A stretch of DNA of 64,000 bases from an uncultured Planctomycetaceae bacterium (lineage in GTDB: Bacteria; Planctomycetota; Planctomycetia; Pirellulales; Thermoguttaceae), in the NCBI GenBank assembly GCA_946408825.1, contig CAMJTU010000010.1:1-64000 (forward strand), in the 5' to 3' direction. A model generated the notes under the pieces. The model ran no database searches, had not been told where the DNA came from, and worked only from the letters and a program-made list of their open reading frames with translations. Position 1 is the stretch's first letter; each line of letters starts with the position of its first letter. Positions 25,545-34,815 of this stretch are shown here, one piece after another. A program made the position numbers and the translations under genes.

Positions 25545-26786
25545 GTGATAGAGCCTAATAAAACGGTTTCTTTTCAGTTCATTGAAACTCAAGGGGAACT
25601 GTTGCGCTTCCTTGACGAGACGGACAAAGCGACTTGGATCGGTTGCGATACGGAGTTTATTTCCGAAGGACGGTACCAGCCCGATCTTTGTCTCGTTCAG
25701 GTCTCCACCGAACTTGGCGACTATATTCTCGATCCCCTCTCTATCCACGATCTCACGCCTTTTTGGGAAAGGTTCTGCCGCGACGATACGCTTGCGGTGA
25801 CTCATGCTTGTCGTAGCGAACTTGAGTTTTGTTTTCGCGCGGTCAAGCGTATGCCGTCGAAGATATTTGACGTTCAACTCGCAGCAGCTTTTGTCGGGTT
25901 TGGGTATCCACTAAATTTTAAGTCGCTTGCGGATCAGACGATCCACGTGAATCTTGAAAAATCGGAAACCTTGACAGACTGGAGTCGTCGTCCTTTACTC
26001 TCGTCGCAACTTAAATACGCGCTTCAGGACGTTTGTTATCTTTGGAAAATAGTCGAGTCTCTCCAACGTAGACTTGACGCCCAAAAGCGGACGGACTGGT
26101 TCCAACGCGAAATGGCCGAATATACAGAATCGCTCAAAACTGCTTTTACGGAAGAAGGGTGGCGTAAAATAGTCGGGCCGACGCTCAAGACGAGAACGGA
26201 ACTTGCGACGGTCCGCGAACTTTGGCGCTGGCGCCGCGAAAGGGCGATTGCGCGCAACACTCCGCCGCATCGTATCATGCGCGACGATTTGATCGTGGCC
26301 CTTGCGAAACGCCATTCCGCCGATCCTGAACGCGTCGCCGTAACCCGCGGACTCAGCGGAAAGCCAGATTCGCCTTGGATCAAAGAAATCTGCGGCGTAA
26401 TTCAAAGGGCGACGTCTCTGCCGGAAGATCAAAAACCTCGACCTATGACTGTAAACTATCCCGTTTATAAAGTCGCGTCGCAACTCGTTCATCTGCTTCT
26501 CACGCAATATTGCCAGAAGCGGCAGATTTCTCCAAGCCTCGTTATGACGACTCGCGACGTTCGAGAAGCGATCGCTTTGCGCCAAGGGACGCTTCCCAAA
26601 GGCGAGAAGGCGCGTTTGAGAACCGGGTGGCGCGCCGAGTTTCTCGGCGATTTTCTCGACGCCGTTCTAGACGGTCGGTATGCGATGCAGATTATGGGCG
26701 ATCTTGAGGAAAATCCCCTTCGACTCATTGACGTCGGGGAGTTGAACGCGAAGTCTGTGCTCGACGTCAAAGAATCCGACCCATAG
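25545..26786 (+). CDS. rnd: Ribonuclease D
   Basis: A 3'-5' exoribonuclease for tRNA and structured RNA ends. The DEDD exonuclease domain is recognisable: 'WIGCDTEFISEG' (Exo I, D and E), 'VTHACRSELEFC' (Exo II, with Cys where Asn-Asp is typical) and 'LKYALQDVCYLWKI' (Exo III, Tyr-type). HRDC-like helical regions follow ('VRELWRWRRERAIARNTPPHRIMRDDLIVALAKR', about residues 220-290). Length (413 aa) is close to E. coli Rnd (375 aa). A GTG or nearby codon begins the frame; ATA/ATG alternatives were not better supported. It follows the HIT gene by 75 bp. Confidence 0.9.
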   Translation: MIEPNKTVSFQFIETQGELLRFLDETDKATWIGCDTEFISEGRYQPDLCLVQVSTELGDYILDPLSIHDLTPFWERFCRDDTLAVTHACRSELEFCFRAVKRMPSKIFDVQLAAAFVGFGYPLNFKSLADQTIHVNLEKSETLTDWSRRPLLSSQLKYALQDVCYLWKIVESLQRRLDAQKRTDWFQREMAEYTESLKTAFTEEGWRKIVGPTLKTRTELATVRELWRWRRERAIARNTPPHRIMRDDLIVALAKRHSADPERVAVTRGLSGKPDSPWIKEICGVIQRATSLPEDQKPRPMTVNYPVYKVASQLVHLLLTQYCQKRQISPSLVMTTRDVREAIALRQGTLPKGEKARLRTGWRAEFLGDFLDAVLDGRYAMQIMGDLEENPLRLIDVGELNAKSVLDVKESDP

Positions 26787-26830
26787 AACGGCGACTGAAC
26801 GTCGTTTAACGTTCTTCATTGACTCACAAT

Positions 26831-26870
26831 ACGGGACTCCTTGCAACGCGCGGGGAGTCCCGTTGTGTTT
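26831..26870 (+). terminator. Terminator after rnd
   Basis: A perfect 10-bp stem (26831-26840 with 26854-26863) is followed by TGTGTTT. The region 26871-27280 after it holds no gene that can be supported; a 41-codon ATG frame at 26958 was seen but has no recognisable content. Confidence 0.8.
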
Positions 26871-27278
26871 AGTTACGATGGGCGCTTTCAAGTTGATCTA
26901 TGAAGGTCAACGCTTATCTGTCGCGTCAACGTTTCTGTGCAATCGTTGATTCTAAGCATGAGAAGTCAAAGTTTCCCTACGACTCCCGTTAATCGGGAGT
27001 ATTACGAATCCTTGATTTCTGACAATTATAAAGGCGGAACGGCGTCGCGCTTTCACTGTGCGGAGGAACGTCGCGTTGCGTAGATAGAAAAAGAAGAAGA
27101 TCGTTTCACCGAAGATATTTATGAACGCGATTATCGCACGCTGTGGAAAAACGGATAACCTGTTCCGAGGGAAGGCGGACCAAACAAAGGACGATACTTG
27201 TCAAATGAAAAATGAATAAACAGATCCTTTTTTAAAACGCCCAGTCCCAGGCCCTTTCTTTTACCGGAAAGAAACTCA

Positions 27279-27320
27279 AAAAAGAAAACCGCGTCCTTGT
27301 GTTAGAAAACAAGGGCGCGG
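27279..27320 (-). terminator. Terminator of the tRNA-Arg transcript
   Basis: Read on the minus strand, a 12-bp stem (27309-27320 with 27289-27300, one G-U pair) is followed by TTTTCTTTTTT. It begins 6 bp past the tRNA 3' end. Confidence 0.88.
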
Positions 27321-27325
27321 CGAAG

Positions 27326-27399
27326 CGTCCCCAACAGGAATCGAACCTGCAACCTTCGGCTTCGGAGGCCGACGCTCTATCCAATTGAGCTATGGGGAC
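27326..27399 (-). tRNA. tRNA-Arg(CCG)
   Basis: The minus strand folds as a complete cloverleaf. The acceptor pairs GTCCCCA with TGGGGAC and the discriminator is G. The D-arm reads TAGCTCAATTGGATAGAGC. The anticodon stem TCGGC/GCCGA carries loop CTCCGAA, giving anticodon CCG for the arginine codon CGG. The T-arm contains GGTTCGATTCC. CCA is not encoded. Confidence 0.96.
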
Positions 27400-27501
27400 G
27401 TGGCGACAGACGGGGAACGTCCCGCCTATCGCGTTCGTTTATTCTAATCCTGAACCGTTTGACGTCAAGACGAAGGGGTAATTCGTGAAGACGCCGACGC
27501 G

Positions 27502-28689
27502 TCAACCTAGCGTGTCGAGACGGTTGACCGGCTTGTCGCGCTTAACGATTCCTAGACCGGGGAGATCGGAGAGGACCAGTTTGCCGTTGGGCGCAGTTTT
27601 GACGCCGTCGAAGCAGTCGTTGGAGATCAGAAGGTTGCCGTCGAGATCCGCCCAGTCGACGGCGGGCGAAAGTTGCGCCGCGGCGGAAATCGCGCACGAC
27701 GTTTCCGTCATGCAGCCGACCATCACTTTCATGTCGAGGGCGCGAGCAAGATTAAGCATCTTCCACGCCTCGCGAAGCCCCGTGCACTTCATCAGCTTGA
27801 TGTTGATCCCGGAGAAGACTCCCTTGAGTTTCGGAATATCGGCGAGACGCTGAAGGGATTCGTCCGCCATGACGGGAAGGGGACTCCGCTCCGTGATCCA
27901 CGCGATATCGTCGATTTTCGTCTTCTTCATCGGCTGCTCGACGAGAACGATTCCCTGTTCATGGAGCCACTCGATCATTTCGAGCGCGTAAATCTTATCT
28001 TTCCATCCTTGGTTGGCGTCGACGGCGATAGGTCTGTCCGAAACGGCGCGAACGGACTCGATCATTTCTCGGTCGCTCTTCTTATCGCGACCGAGCTTGA
28101 CTTTAAGGAGTTCAAAGCTCGCCGCTTCTTTAGTTTTCTCCTTAACGACGTCGGGTTCGTCGATTCCGATCGTGTACATCGTCGTCGGGGTCTTTTCCTT
28201 ATCGAGTCCCCAAATGCGCCACCATGGCTGACCAATAAGTTTCCCAACGAGGTCGTGCAACGCCAAGTCAATCGAAGCCTTGGCGGCGGCGTTGTTTTCG
28301 CAAATTCCATCGACGTAACCGAGAATGTCTTCCATCTCGAACGGACTTTTGAATTGACTCAAATCGACGCGGCTCAAAAACGCCAAGACGGATTCCGTGG
28401 ATTCGCTTAGATACGGCGGCATCGAAGCCTCTCCGTATCCGACGACGCCGTCGAGTTCGATTTCAACCTGGACGCCCATCGTCGTCGTTCTCGTAACGCT
28501 CGCGACGCCAAACGCATGACGCAACGTCAGCAGATACGGCTTGAACGAAAGGTTCATCTTGCCGAGCTTATTGGACGTCGCCGCCGGTTGCTCGTCCGCG
28601 CGCAGAAGCGGCGATCCCGTTCCCGCGAGCCAAGCGGCGCCGACGAGTCCCGTCGCGGCGCGTCGCGCAAAATCGCGTCTAGAAATCAT
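27502..28689 (-). CDS. L-Ala-D/L-Glu (dipeptide) epimerase, Tat-exported
   Basis: An enolase-superfamily enzyme that epimerises L-Ala-D-Glu from murein to L-Ala-L-Glu. Superfamily residues are present: the K-x-K pair in 'LLKVKLGRD', Mg ligands in 'AVDANQGW', 'VLVEQPMK' and 'VMADESL', and the final Lys in 'INIKLMKCTG'. The N-terminus has a twin-arginine signal ('MISRRDFARRAATGLVGAAW'), which is unusual because most such epimerases are cytoplasmic. The start has an AAGGAG site. It is 46 bp downstream of an NlpC/P60 peptidase gene on the same strand, as in B. subtilis ykfB-ykfC, which supports the murein-peptide assignment. Confidence 0.9.
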   Translation of the reverse strand: MISRRDFARRAATGLVGAAWLAGTGSPLLRADEQPAATSNKLGKMNLSFKPYLLTLRHAFGVASVTRTTTMGVQVEIELDGVVGYGEASMPPYLSESTESVLAFLSRVDLSQFKSPFEMEDILGYVDGICENNAAAKASIDLALHDLVGKLIGQPWWRIWGLDKEKTPTTMYTIGIDEPDVVKEKTKEAASFELLKVKLGRDKKSDREMIESVRAVSDRPIAVDANQGWKDKIYALEMIEWLHEQGIVLVEQPMKKTKIDDIAWITERSPLPVMADESLQRLADIPKLKGVFSGINIKLMKCTGLREAWKMLNLARALDMKVMVGCMTETSCAISAAAQLSPAVDWADLDGNLLISNDCFDGVKTAPNGKLVLSDLPGLGIVKRDKPVNRLDTLG

Positions 28690-28735
28690 AATAAGTCGTC
28701 TCCTTTCGAGAAGATTACTGGCGTTTGGTTCGGTC

Positions 28736-29926
28736 TCACATGCCGAAGAACGCGTTTTTAGAAATGGGATGATAATGTTCCGTTTCAGGCGCGCCGATCA
28801 TACGGACGACCTTGATGAGTTCTTTCGCGTTGCCCGGATCGTAGTCGGGCGAGTCAGGGTCGAGGCTGTTTTCGTGAACGACGGTCGCCGAATGGATAAA
28901 ACGTCCGTCTCCAATATAGATTCCGACGTGTCGCCATCGCCATTCGCGACCCTCGCGACGTTGACCGAAGATCAGAAGATCGCCCGGCTGATAGCCTTTC
29001 CAGCCTTGAGACATGTCGACGTCGATTCCCTCGCGACGGATCTGGCTCACGTCGCGCAGGATATTGTAGCCGTTGAACATAAACGCGAAATTGACGAGAC
29101 CGCTACAGTCGACTCCCTTTGCCGAGGTTCCGCCCCAGACGTAAGGATGCCCAAGGAGTCTGCGCGCGGCATAGATGAGATTTTCGCTTGTCAGCTCGCG
29201 CGAGGTCGCCCATTCCGACCATTCCATCGAATCTTTGACAGGAATCCAACCGAGACGCCCGTCAGGAGTTTCGACCCGATAGAATCCGTTCTGTGTTTCT
29301 TCGTTTTTCCAGACGACGACGTCGCCTGCGACGAGGTCGGAGATCGTTGCGGAATCGTCGCTAGGTTCCGAATAAATCGAACCGAAGTTGGCGAGCCAAA
29401 TAAGACGCTTCGCGTCGCGCCATTTAGCGAATTCGTCCTCCGTTAAAGGATGAACGCTTCCTTTAGTCGTATAGCCGATGTAGCCGTCGTAATTCTGGAT
29501 CAAAATCCAGTAACTTGGAGTTTTTTTCAAAATTTTCACTGGCGTTCCCATGAGCGACTGCGTACTCCATTCCGTCGCGAAATCGGGACCTTGTTGAAGC
29601 TGTATCGTCGAGTAGTTGACGATTGCGCGCCATTTGCCGTCGAGTTCAGGGTTTTCTTCGGGAAATTTTAACGCGACGATTTCCCACTGCGGAAAATCAG
29701 CCGCGAGCGCTAAAACGGCGTTTTTCGCGTCGACGGACGTCGTTTCGACGCGTGCTTTTCCCTCGTCGATTACGACGTTGAAGAGTTCAAGGCGCGAGTC
29801 TGGCGCGAATTGCGAGCCGATTTCACGAATCTTTGATTCAAGCTCTTGCTTTTCGTCTGCGCGAACGGACGTCAACGCGGAAAACAAAACGAGCGTCAGC
29901 GCGACGACGGCGGTAATTCTTTTCAT
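28736..29926 (-). CDS. NlpC/P60 family murein endopeptidase with SH3-like domains
   Basis: An exported cysteine peptidase expected to cut gamma-D-Glu-diamino acid bonds in murein peptides. The Sec signal is 'MKRITAVVALTLVLFSALTSVRA'. SH3-like repeats follow ('MGTPVKILKKTPSYWILIQNYDGYIGYT' and 'DLVAGDVVVWKNEE..FYRVETPDGRLGWI', about residues 125-250). The C-terminal catalytic domain has Cys in 'GVDCSGLVNFAF' and His in 'RHVGIYIGDGRFIHSA'. ATG 29926 was chosen for the clean signal peptide and a GGAGCAAC site; the frame extends 26 codons upstream without support. It forms a probable operon with the dipeptide epimerase downstream. Confidence 0.93.
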   Translation of the reverse strand: MKRITAVVALTLVLFSALTSVRADEKQELESKIREIGSQFAPDSRLELFNVVIDEGKARVETTSVDAKNAVLALAADFPQWEIVALKFPEENPELDGKWRAIVNYSTIQLQQGPDFATEWSTQSLMGTPVKILKKTPSYWILIQNYDGYIGYTTKGSVHPLTEDEFAKWRDAKRLIWLANFGSIYSEPSDDSATISDLVAGDVVVWKNEETQNGFYRVETPDGRLGWIPVKDSMEWSEWATSRELTSENLIYAARRLLGHPYVWGGTSAKGVDCSGLVNFAFMFNGYNILRDVSQIRREGIDVDMSQGWKGYQPGDLLIFGQRREGREWRWRHVGIYIGDGRFIHSATVVHENSLDPDSPDYDPGNAKELIKVVRMIGAPETEHYHPISKNAFFGM

Positions 29927-30119
29927 ATAGGAAGTTGCTCCAATTTTTTCAAGGGTGAAACGGAACGCCGTTCGTTTTCGATTGACGTCGAGGACTAAAA
30001 ACAAGGGCGGTCCGTCGCCTACTTGCGTTCTCGTTTCGACACGCGTATACTTACGGCGACCGAGCGACGCGGCGGCGCCGACGTCGCGTTTTCACATCTA
30101 ATCCCATTCAGGTAACGTC

Positions 30120-31571
30120 ATGCGAAATACGCGTTTGTTTTCACGCCTCCTTCTTGGGTTGGCGTCCATGCTTGTTGTTATTCTATCTTGCGCGAGTTCC
30201 TTTGCCCAGACGGATTGGAGCAAAAATGTTCTTGATCTGATCGAAAAAAGCAAATTTGCCGAGGCGACCGCCGAACTAGATAAACTGACCGATCTTTCTC
30301 CAGAAGAACAACTTCAAAAGGATTGGTACATTGAACTCATGCGTCGAATTCGCATTGAATTTCGTTACGACGAAGCTGAGATTAAGCGCCAACTCGCCGA
30401 CGACGGCTACGACAATAGCGACGAAGCGATGAGACGCTGGGAAGAGGCGCGCAGCCTTGAAATGCGCTTGATCGACGGTAAGCGTTGTTATTTCAAAAAC
30501 GCGGTCGACAATCTTTGGCGACTTGACCCCGAGCTTCGCGCCAAACACGTCGAGAGCGCGTTGGACAAGAAAAGTCGCGAGGCGCGGCTCCAGAACTGCG
30601 CCGAAATCGCCGCTCAATCGGATACGTTAGGCAAGCTTTCCAAGGGACGCAAAAACGTCTTTACCTGCGTTGCGACGATTCCCGCCAATACGATTCCCGA
30701 GGGCGAAACGATTCGGTATTGGGCGCCTTTCCCTCGCGAGTCGTGCCCGCGACAGCAGAACGTTAAGCTTCTCGCCGCCGACGGCGACGTCTGGAAACTT
30801 TCTCCAGAAACAGATCTTCAGCGCACTCTATACATGGAGAAGAAGGCGGTTAAGGATCAGGATACCGTGTTCAAATTCTCCTTTGAGACGACGAGCTACG
30901 CCCAGTATTTTGACCAGGACGCGCTAATCGCCGCCGTCAAACCCTACGATAAAGACAGCGAAATCTACAAGACGTATACCGCCGAGTATCTTCCCCATAT
31001 GATCAAGACCGACGCCATGACAAAGTGGGCGAAGGAGATCGTCGGCGACGAAACGAATCCCGTCAAGATGGTTTCGCTCCTCTTTGACAAGATCGACGCG
31101 ACCTATCCTTGGGCGTCCTCTAACGAGTACGGAACGATGCCGTGCATTCCGGAATACGTTATCCGCGAAGGTCATGGCGACTGTGGAATGCTGACGCTTC
31201 TGCTTGTTTCCGCTTGCCGTTCCGTCGGGATTCCCGCAAAATGGCAGAGCGGCTGGACGATGCGCGCCAACAGTTCCGTTTGCGGCATGCACGACTGGGG
31301 CGAAGTCTACTACGAGGGCGTCGGTTGGGTTCCGATCGACATGTCTTACGGGCTCATGAAGAGCGACGATCCTATCGTTCGCAACTTCTACAAGAGTTCC
31401 TTCGACCAGTATCGTCTCGTGATTAACGATTCGATCGGGCGTCCCTTCTTTATTCCGAAGAAGTTCTTCCGAAGCGAGCCAGTCGACCTTCAGAAGGGTG
31501 AAATCGAATGGGACGGCGGCAACTTGTACTTTGACAAGTGGTCCTTCGTCATGACCTGCGAAACCGAATGA
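30120..31571 (+). CDS. Exported transglutaminase-like protein
   Basis: A 483-aa secreted protein with a signal peptide ending near 'CASSFA' (residue 29). Residues about 330-420 form a transglutaminase/protease core with the full triad: Cys in 'HGDCGMLTLLLVSACRSVGIPA', His in 'MHDWGEVYYEGVGW' and Asp in 'VPIDMSYG'. Bacterial members usually act as peptidases or amidases rather than crosslinkers. The first 200 residues are helical and not recognised. The gene is divergent from the NlpC/P60 gene across 193 bp and is translationally close to the glycosidase gene that follows. Confidence 0.88.
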   Translation: MRNTRLFSRLLLGLASMLVVILSCASSFAQTDWSKNVLDLIEKSKFAEATAELDKLTDLSPEEQLQKDWYIELMRRIRIEFRYDEAEIKRQLADDGYDNSDEAMRRWEEARSLEMRLIDGKRCYFKNAVDNLWRLDPELRAKHVESALDKKSREARLQNCAEIAAQSDTLGKLSKGRKNVFTCVATIPANTIPEGETIRYWAPFPRESCPRQQNVKLLAADGDVWKLSPETDLQRTLYMEKKAVKDQDTVFKFSFETTSYAQYFDQDALIAAVKPYDKDSEIYKTYTAEYLPHMIKTDAMTKWAKEIVGDETNPVKMVSLLFDKIDATYPWASSNEYGTMPCIPEYVIREGHGDCGMLTLLLVSACRSVGIPAKWQSGWTMRANSSVCGMHDWGEVYYEGVGWVPIDMSYGLMKSDDPIVRNFYKSSFDQYRLVINDSIGRPFFIPKKFFRSEPVDLQKGEIEWDGGNLYFDKWSFVMTCETE

Positions 31572-31594
31572 ACCGCTTGGAAAGGGCGTTCGCT

Positions 31595-33274
31595 ATGTTC
31601 AAGACTAATCGTTCGACGCGGCGTTTAAACGCTTTTTGGCGCGCGTCCATGTTTCTTTTGCTTTTCGGCTTCGCCGCGTCGTCGCTTTACGCGGCGAGTC
31701 CAACTGTCCTGCGCGTCAACGTCGACGCGACCAAGCGCGGCAAGACGATCGGCAACAAAGTTTCGACCGTCAACATCTGGCAGTTCCAAACGTTTCAGTT
31801 CCAATCCGAGGACGAAGGCGCCAATCTCAGCGAATTTGTCGAACACGTCCAGTTTATGCAGGCGACGGGGGGAAACGCTTCTCGCGACCTTTTCCTCGAT
31901 CCTAATAATCGAGACGTTGTCGACGATTACGATTTTGAACCGCTTTTGAATGCGTGTCAGGGCGTTTTAAATCTTGGCGCGAAACCGTTCATTAAGCTGA
32001 GCGTTCCCGACAAGTTTTCCAAGGAAACGGTCGTCGACGGATTTGGCGTCAACGCGTTGCCCCCCGATGATTACGAAGTTTATTTTCGTTACGTCCGGGC
32101 AATGGCGGCGGCGCTTGTCGAACGTTTTGGTCGCGACGAGGTTAGAACGTGGGGGTTCGGCGTTCTTGTCGAATTTGAAAACGCGAGTTGGTTCCATGAC
32201 AAGGCGAAAAGCCCCGAGGGGAGTCGCGACGCGTATTTCAAACTTTACGACTATTCCGTCGCGGCGCTTTGCGACCAACTTGGTCCCGATATTTGGATCG
32301 GCGCTCATGCGATGGCTTGCACCGAAGGTCTTTGGGACGAGCGCGAACTTCTCGATCATTGCGCGAAGGGCGTCAATGCGAAGACGGGCGAGAGTCCGAT
32401 TCCGATCAAATACTTCGCCGTTTCCTTCTACGACGACGCGCCGGATCGACCGCACCCGTTGACGCTCGGAGAAACTGTCGCTCGGATTCGCGAACGCGCG
32501 AACGCCGTCGGTTTGACCGATTTACGCTTCGGCGTAGACGAAGGACGTATTCTCGCGAGTCGTAAAGGGAAGAACGCGGGGGATTTGACGTTTCGCATCG
32601 TCGGTCAAACGTATCAGGCGGCGTTCGACGCGCGGATTTTCAAGATTCTGATCGATTCAGATATCGATTATTTCAGCGCGTGGAGCTATTCCTCCGCGGG
32701 ACCTTGGGGCGGTTACCCTTTGATCGCGTATCGTGTCGCGCAGAACGTCGCGAAGTTCCGAAATGCTAAAATTCTTAGCGTGACGGAAGAAAAAACGCTT
32801 GCCGACGGCGTCGATTGCGACGCTGTCGCCGCGTTTGACGAAGGTTCCGAGACGCTCCTTCTTATGGCATACAACTTCAAGTACGATCTTAACTACGACC
32901 AGACGGCGGACGTTGCTTTCGACGTCGACGCGCCCTTTTGGAAGGGGCGACGCGTCAAGGTCGTTGAGACGACGATTGACGACAAGGAGAATTTCTTCTG
33001 CGACTGGCTCGCCGACAAGGAACGTCTTCAGATTCCCGACGACGCGTTCAGTTGGTCGCCAGACAGCGGCAACCTTGATATTGGGTGGATCGCTCCAGAG
33101 TATAAGTCGTTGTATGACAAAGAACTTCGTGCGAAATATCTTGAAAAGGCCAATCTCTCTCCGCGTACTCTCGAGCTAGAAAGCGTTATTGGGGAAGACG
33201 GACGGCTTTCGATTGCAACTACGCTCAGTCGACATGCCGTCGTTTTCTATGCGGTAACTCCGATAGAAGAATAA
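31595..33274 (+). CDS. Exported TIM-barrel glycoside hydrolase, GH39-like
   Basis: A 559-aa secreted protein with an N-terminal signal ending near 'SSLYA'. The fold signature is a clan-A glycosidase: 'QFMQATGGNASRDLFLD', then 'VRTWGFGVLVEFENASW' where an acid/base Glu is expected (Glu193 or Glu195), and 'DLRFGVDEGRI' with a candidate nucleophile Glu316. 'WSYSSAGPWGGYPLIAYRVAQ' follows, and the C-terminus looks like a beta-sandwich. Typical GH39 proteins read W-N-E-P at the first site; here it is V-E-F-E-N, so the family is only approximate. ATG 31595 has a GGAAAGGG site; an in-frame ATG at 31568 overlaps the stop codon of the transglutaminase gene. The two genes appear to be one operon. Confidence 0.75.
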   Translation: MFKTNRSTRRLNAFWRASMFLLLFGFAASSLYAASPTVLRVNVDATKRGKTIGNKVSTVNIWQFQTFQFQSEDEGANLSEFVEHVQFMQATGGNASRDLFLDPNNRDVVDDYDFEPLLNACQGVLNLGAKPFIKLSVPDKFSKETVVDGFGVNALPPDDYEVYFRYVRAMAAALVERFGRDEVRTWGFGVLVEFENASWFHDKAKSPEGSRDAYFKLYDYSVAALCDQLGPDIWIGAHAMACTEGLWDERELLDHCAKGVNAKTGESPIPIKYFAVSFYDDAPDRPHPLTLGETVARIRERANAVGLTDLRFGVDEGRILASRKGKNAGDLTFRIVGQTYQAAFDARIFKILIDSDIDYFSAWSYSSAGPWGGYPLIAYRVAQNVAKFRNAKILSVTEEKTLADGVDCDAVAAFDEGSETLLLMAYNFKYDLNYDQTADVAFDVDAPFWKGRRVKVVETTIDDKENFFCDWLADKERLQIPDDAFSWSPDSGNLDIGWIAPEYKSLYDKELRAKYLEKANLSPRTLELESVIGEDGRLSIATTLSRHAVVFYAVTPIEE

Positions 33275-33302
33275 ACTTGTTGTTCGAATCCTTTCAAAAG
33301 AA

Positions 33303-33340
33303 AAGGCGGCTCTCCCATTAGGAAAAGCCGCCTTCTCTTG
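33303..33340. terminator. Terminator between convergent genes
   Basis: A 9-bp stem (AAGGCGGCT 33303-33311 with AGCCGCCTT 33326-33334) is flanked by A-rich and T-rich sequence, so it can work in both directions. Confidence 0.78.
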
Positions 33341-33364
33341 TTTCTAAAAACTAACGGAGACAAC

Positions 33365-34183
33365 TTACTTCTTAAAGACGCTCTTGTCGATTTCGAGCGC
33401 GATCGGTCTGTGATCGGAGGCGACGGGCTCGTCGACGACACGCGCGTTCTTAACCGCCTTAAGCCATTCTTCTGAACTGATTTTATTCTGCGGATCGGCG
33501 GCGCAGATATAGTCGATGCGGATCGTTGGTTCGTTGGCGGGGAAAGTGAATTTGTCGGCGGAAAGGATCGTCCAATCTTTTTGGAGATTGCGAATCGCCT
33601 CGTCGTTGGGCTGCGCGTTGAAGTCGCCGCAAACGAACGTCGGCTTATGTTGTTCCTTCATTTTGTTCGTGACGAGCGCGACGGTCAGATCGCGATCTTT
33701 TCTCGTCAACGACCAGTGACTGCAACAGAAGACGAACTCTTCAAATTCGACGACGAGAAGACAACGTTCTTCCTCCGTCCCAGGAAGGGAAATGTATTCC
33801 GTTTTGACGGGTTTCTCCTTAGAAAGAACGCCGATTCCATACTTGCCGCCCTGGTAGTCGATCGCCGGACCGAAAGACGGCGTCATATCGGTCAATTTAG
33901 CGAGTTCGCCAAGGACGTCGACGCCCTTTGAGCGTTTCGTCTCTTTGTCAAGTTCCTGAATTGCGACGACGTCTGGATTCTCTCTTTTGATAACGTCGGC
34001 GACGCGCGCATAGTCCGTTTTATCGTCCAAACCCTTGGCGTTACGGACGTTATAGGACATGATTCGTAGATCGGCGTTATCCTGTGCGAAGACTTCCAAA
34101 CGGGATAAAGCCCCGACGGACGTCATCGCAACGATCGCGATTGTCAGAGAACGAAGAATAGCGGTAAATTTAGACTGTTTCAT
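33365..34183 (-). CDS. Exported endonuclease/exonuclease/phosphatase (EEP) family protein
   Basis: A metal-dependent phosphoesterase of the EEP/DNase I-like fold, 272 aa. Motifs in order: 'RIMSYNVRNAKG' (Asn), 'VVAIQELDKET' (Glu), 'CCSHWSLTRKDR' (His), 'VCGDFNAQPND' (Asp-x-Asn) and 'VASDHRPIALEI' (Asp-His pair). A signal peptide ('SLTIAIVAMTSVGALSRLEVFAQ') indicates export. The substrate may be a lipid headgroup, a sugar phosphate or nucleic acid; the family alone does not tell. Upstream lies a 52-codon ORF on the same strand. Confidence 0.9.
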   Translation of the reverse strand: MKQSKFTAILRSLTIAIVAMTSVGALSRLEVFAQDNADLRIMSYNVRNAKGLDDKTDYARVADVIKRENPDVVAIQELDKETKRSKGVDVLGELAKLTDMTPSFGPAIDYQGGKYGIGVLSKEKPVKTEYISLPGTEEERCLLVVEFEEFVFCCSHWSLTRKDRDLTVALVTNKMKEQHKPTFVCGDFNAQPNDEAIRNLQKDWTILSADKFTFPANEPTIRIDYICAADPQNKISSEEWLKAVKNARVVDEPVASDHRPIALEIDKSVFKK

Positions 34184-34279
34184 TGAACGTCCCTTGTTGA
34201 GCGGCTCTGGCGTCGCACGTGAGAGAAATGCGGATCACGACGTCTCAGAAGTTGCTTTGCAAAGAACGCGGCGCCTTGG

Positions 34280-34438
34280 CTAAAGACTTTGACCAACCTG
34301 CAGATCTTGCTCCGCGATTTGCGTCCATTCCGCGAGGACTTCGGCGACCTTACGGTCGAGTTCGTCGATTTTTCGGAGGAGCTCTTCGTGCTGTGATTCT
34401 AAACGTCGCGTGGTTTGGTCGTACTGAGCTTGCGTCAT
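34280..34438 (-). CDS. Small predicted coiled-coil protein, 52 aa
   Basis: A short frame starting ATG 34438 and ending TAG. It encodes a charged helical peptide ('LESQHEELLRKIDELDRKV', then 'VLAEWTQIAEQDLQ') with heptad-like spacing of Leu/Ile/Val. No signal, Cys or known motif is present. No clear ribosome site precedes it. It lies 96 bp upstream of the EEP gene, same strand. Length and composition fit a real small protein, but this is a judgement from amino acid texture only. Confidence 0.5.
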   Translation of the reverse strand: MTQAQYDQTTRRLESQHEELLRKIDELDRKVAEVLAEWTQIAEQDLQVGQSL

Positions 34439-34732
34439 GACAGTACAGGAAGTTAAGGGACTCCCGACAACCCCGCGTTGAGTCAGGGAAACGCTCCCTT
34501 AGTCACGCGGAATCGATTATATCGGGCGCCAAGGTTGAAAACAATCCTTCGTCTTATCGTCATGATTTTTTTGTGGAAACGAGGATTTCTTCCGACGCAT
34601 GATTTTAACAAATAATTGGAATATTTTGCCGAATCGCTATAATGTCTCCCATTGAAATATCTGTTTCGATTTGAGATCTGGCGGACGTTTCGACACGCTG
34701 TTTCTGGGCGATCGCTAAAATTTCAAATATCA

Positions 34733-34766
34733 AACGCCGGACGTCCGTGGTAGGACGTCCAGCGTT
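34733..34766 (-). terminator. Terminator of the DUF1559 gene
   Basis: A 14-bp stem with one mismatch (34733-34746 with 34753-34766) over a 6-nt loop lies about 50 bp past the stop codon. On the minus strand it is followed by an AT-rich stretch. The remainder of 34439-34815 shows only a promoter-like TTGGAA-N16-TATAAT pair near 34613-34641, pointing at no plus-strand gene. Confidence 0.75.
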
Positions 34767-34815
34767 ATGTGCTCGGAATCGTCGAGACCTTCGAAATCGC
34801 CTCTCAGCCTCGTGG

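Noticed and set aside
26958..27083. Short ATG frame of 41 codons between rnd and the tRNA
   Set aside because: No homology cue, no ribosome site; a chance frame is as likely.
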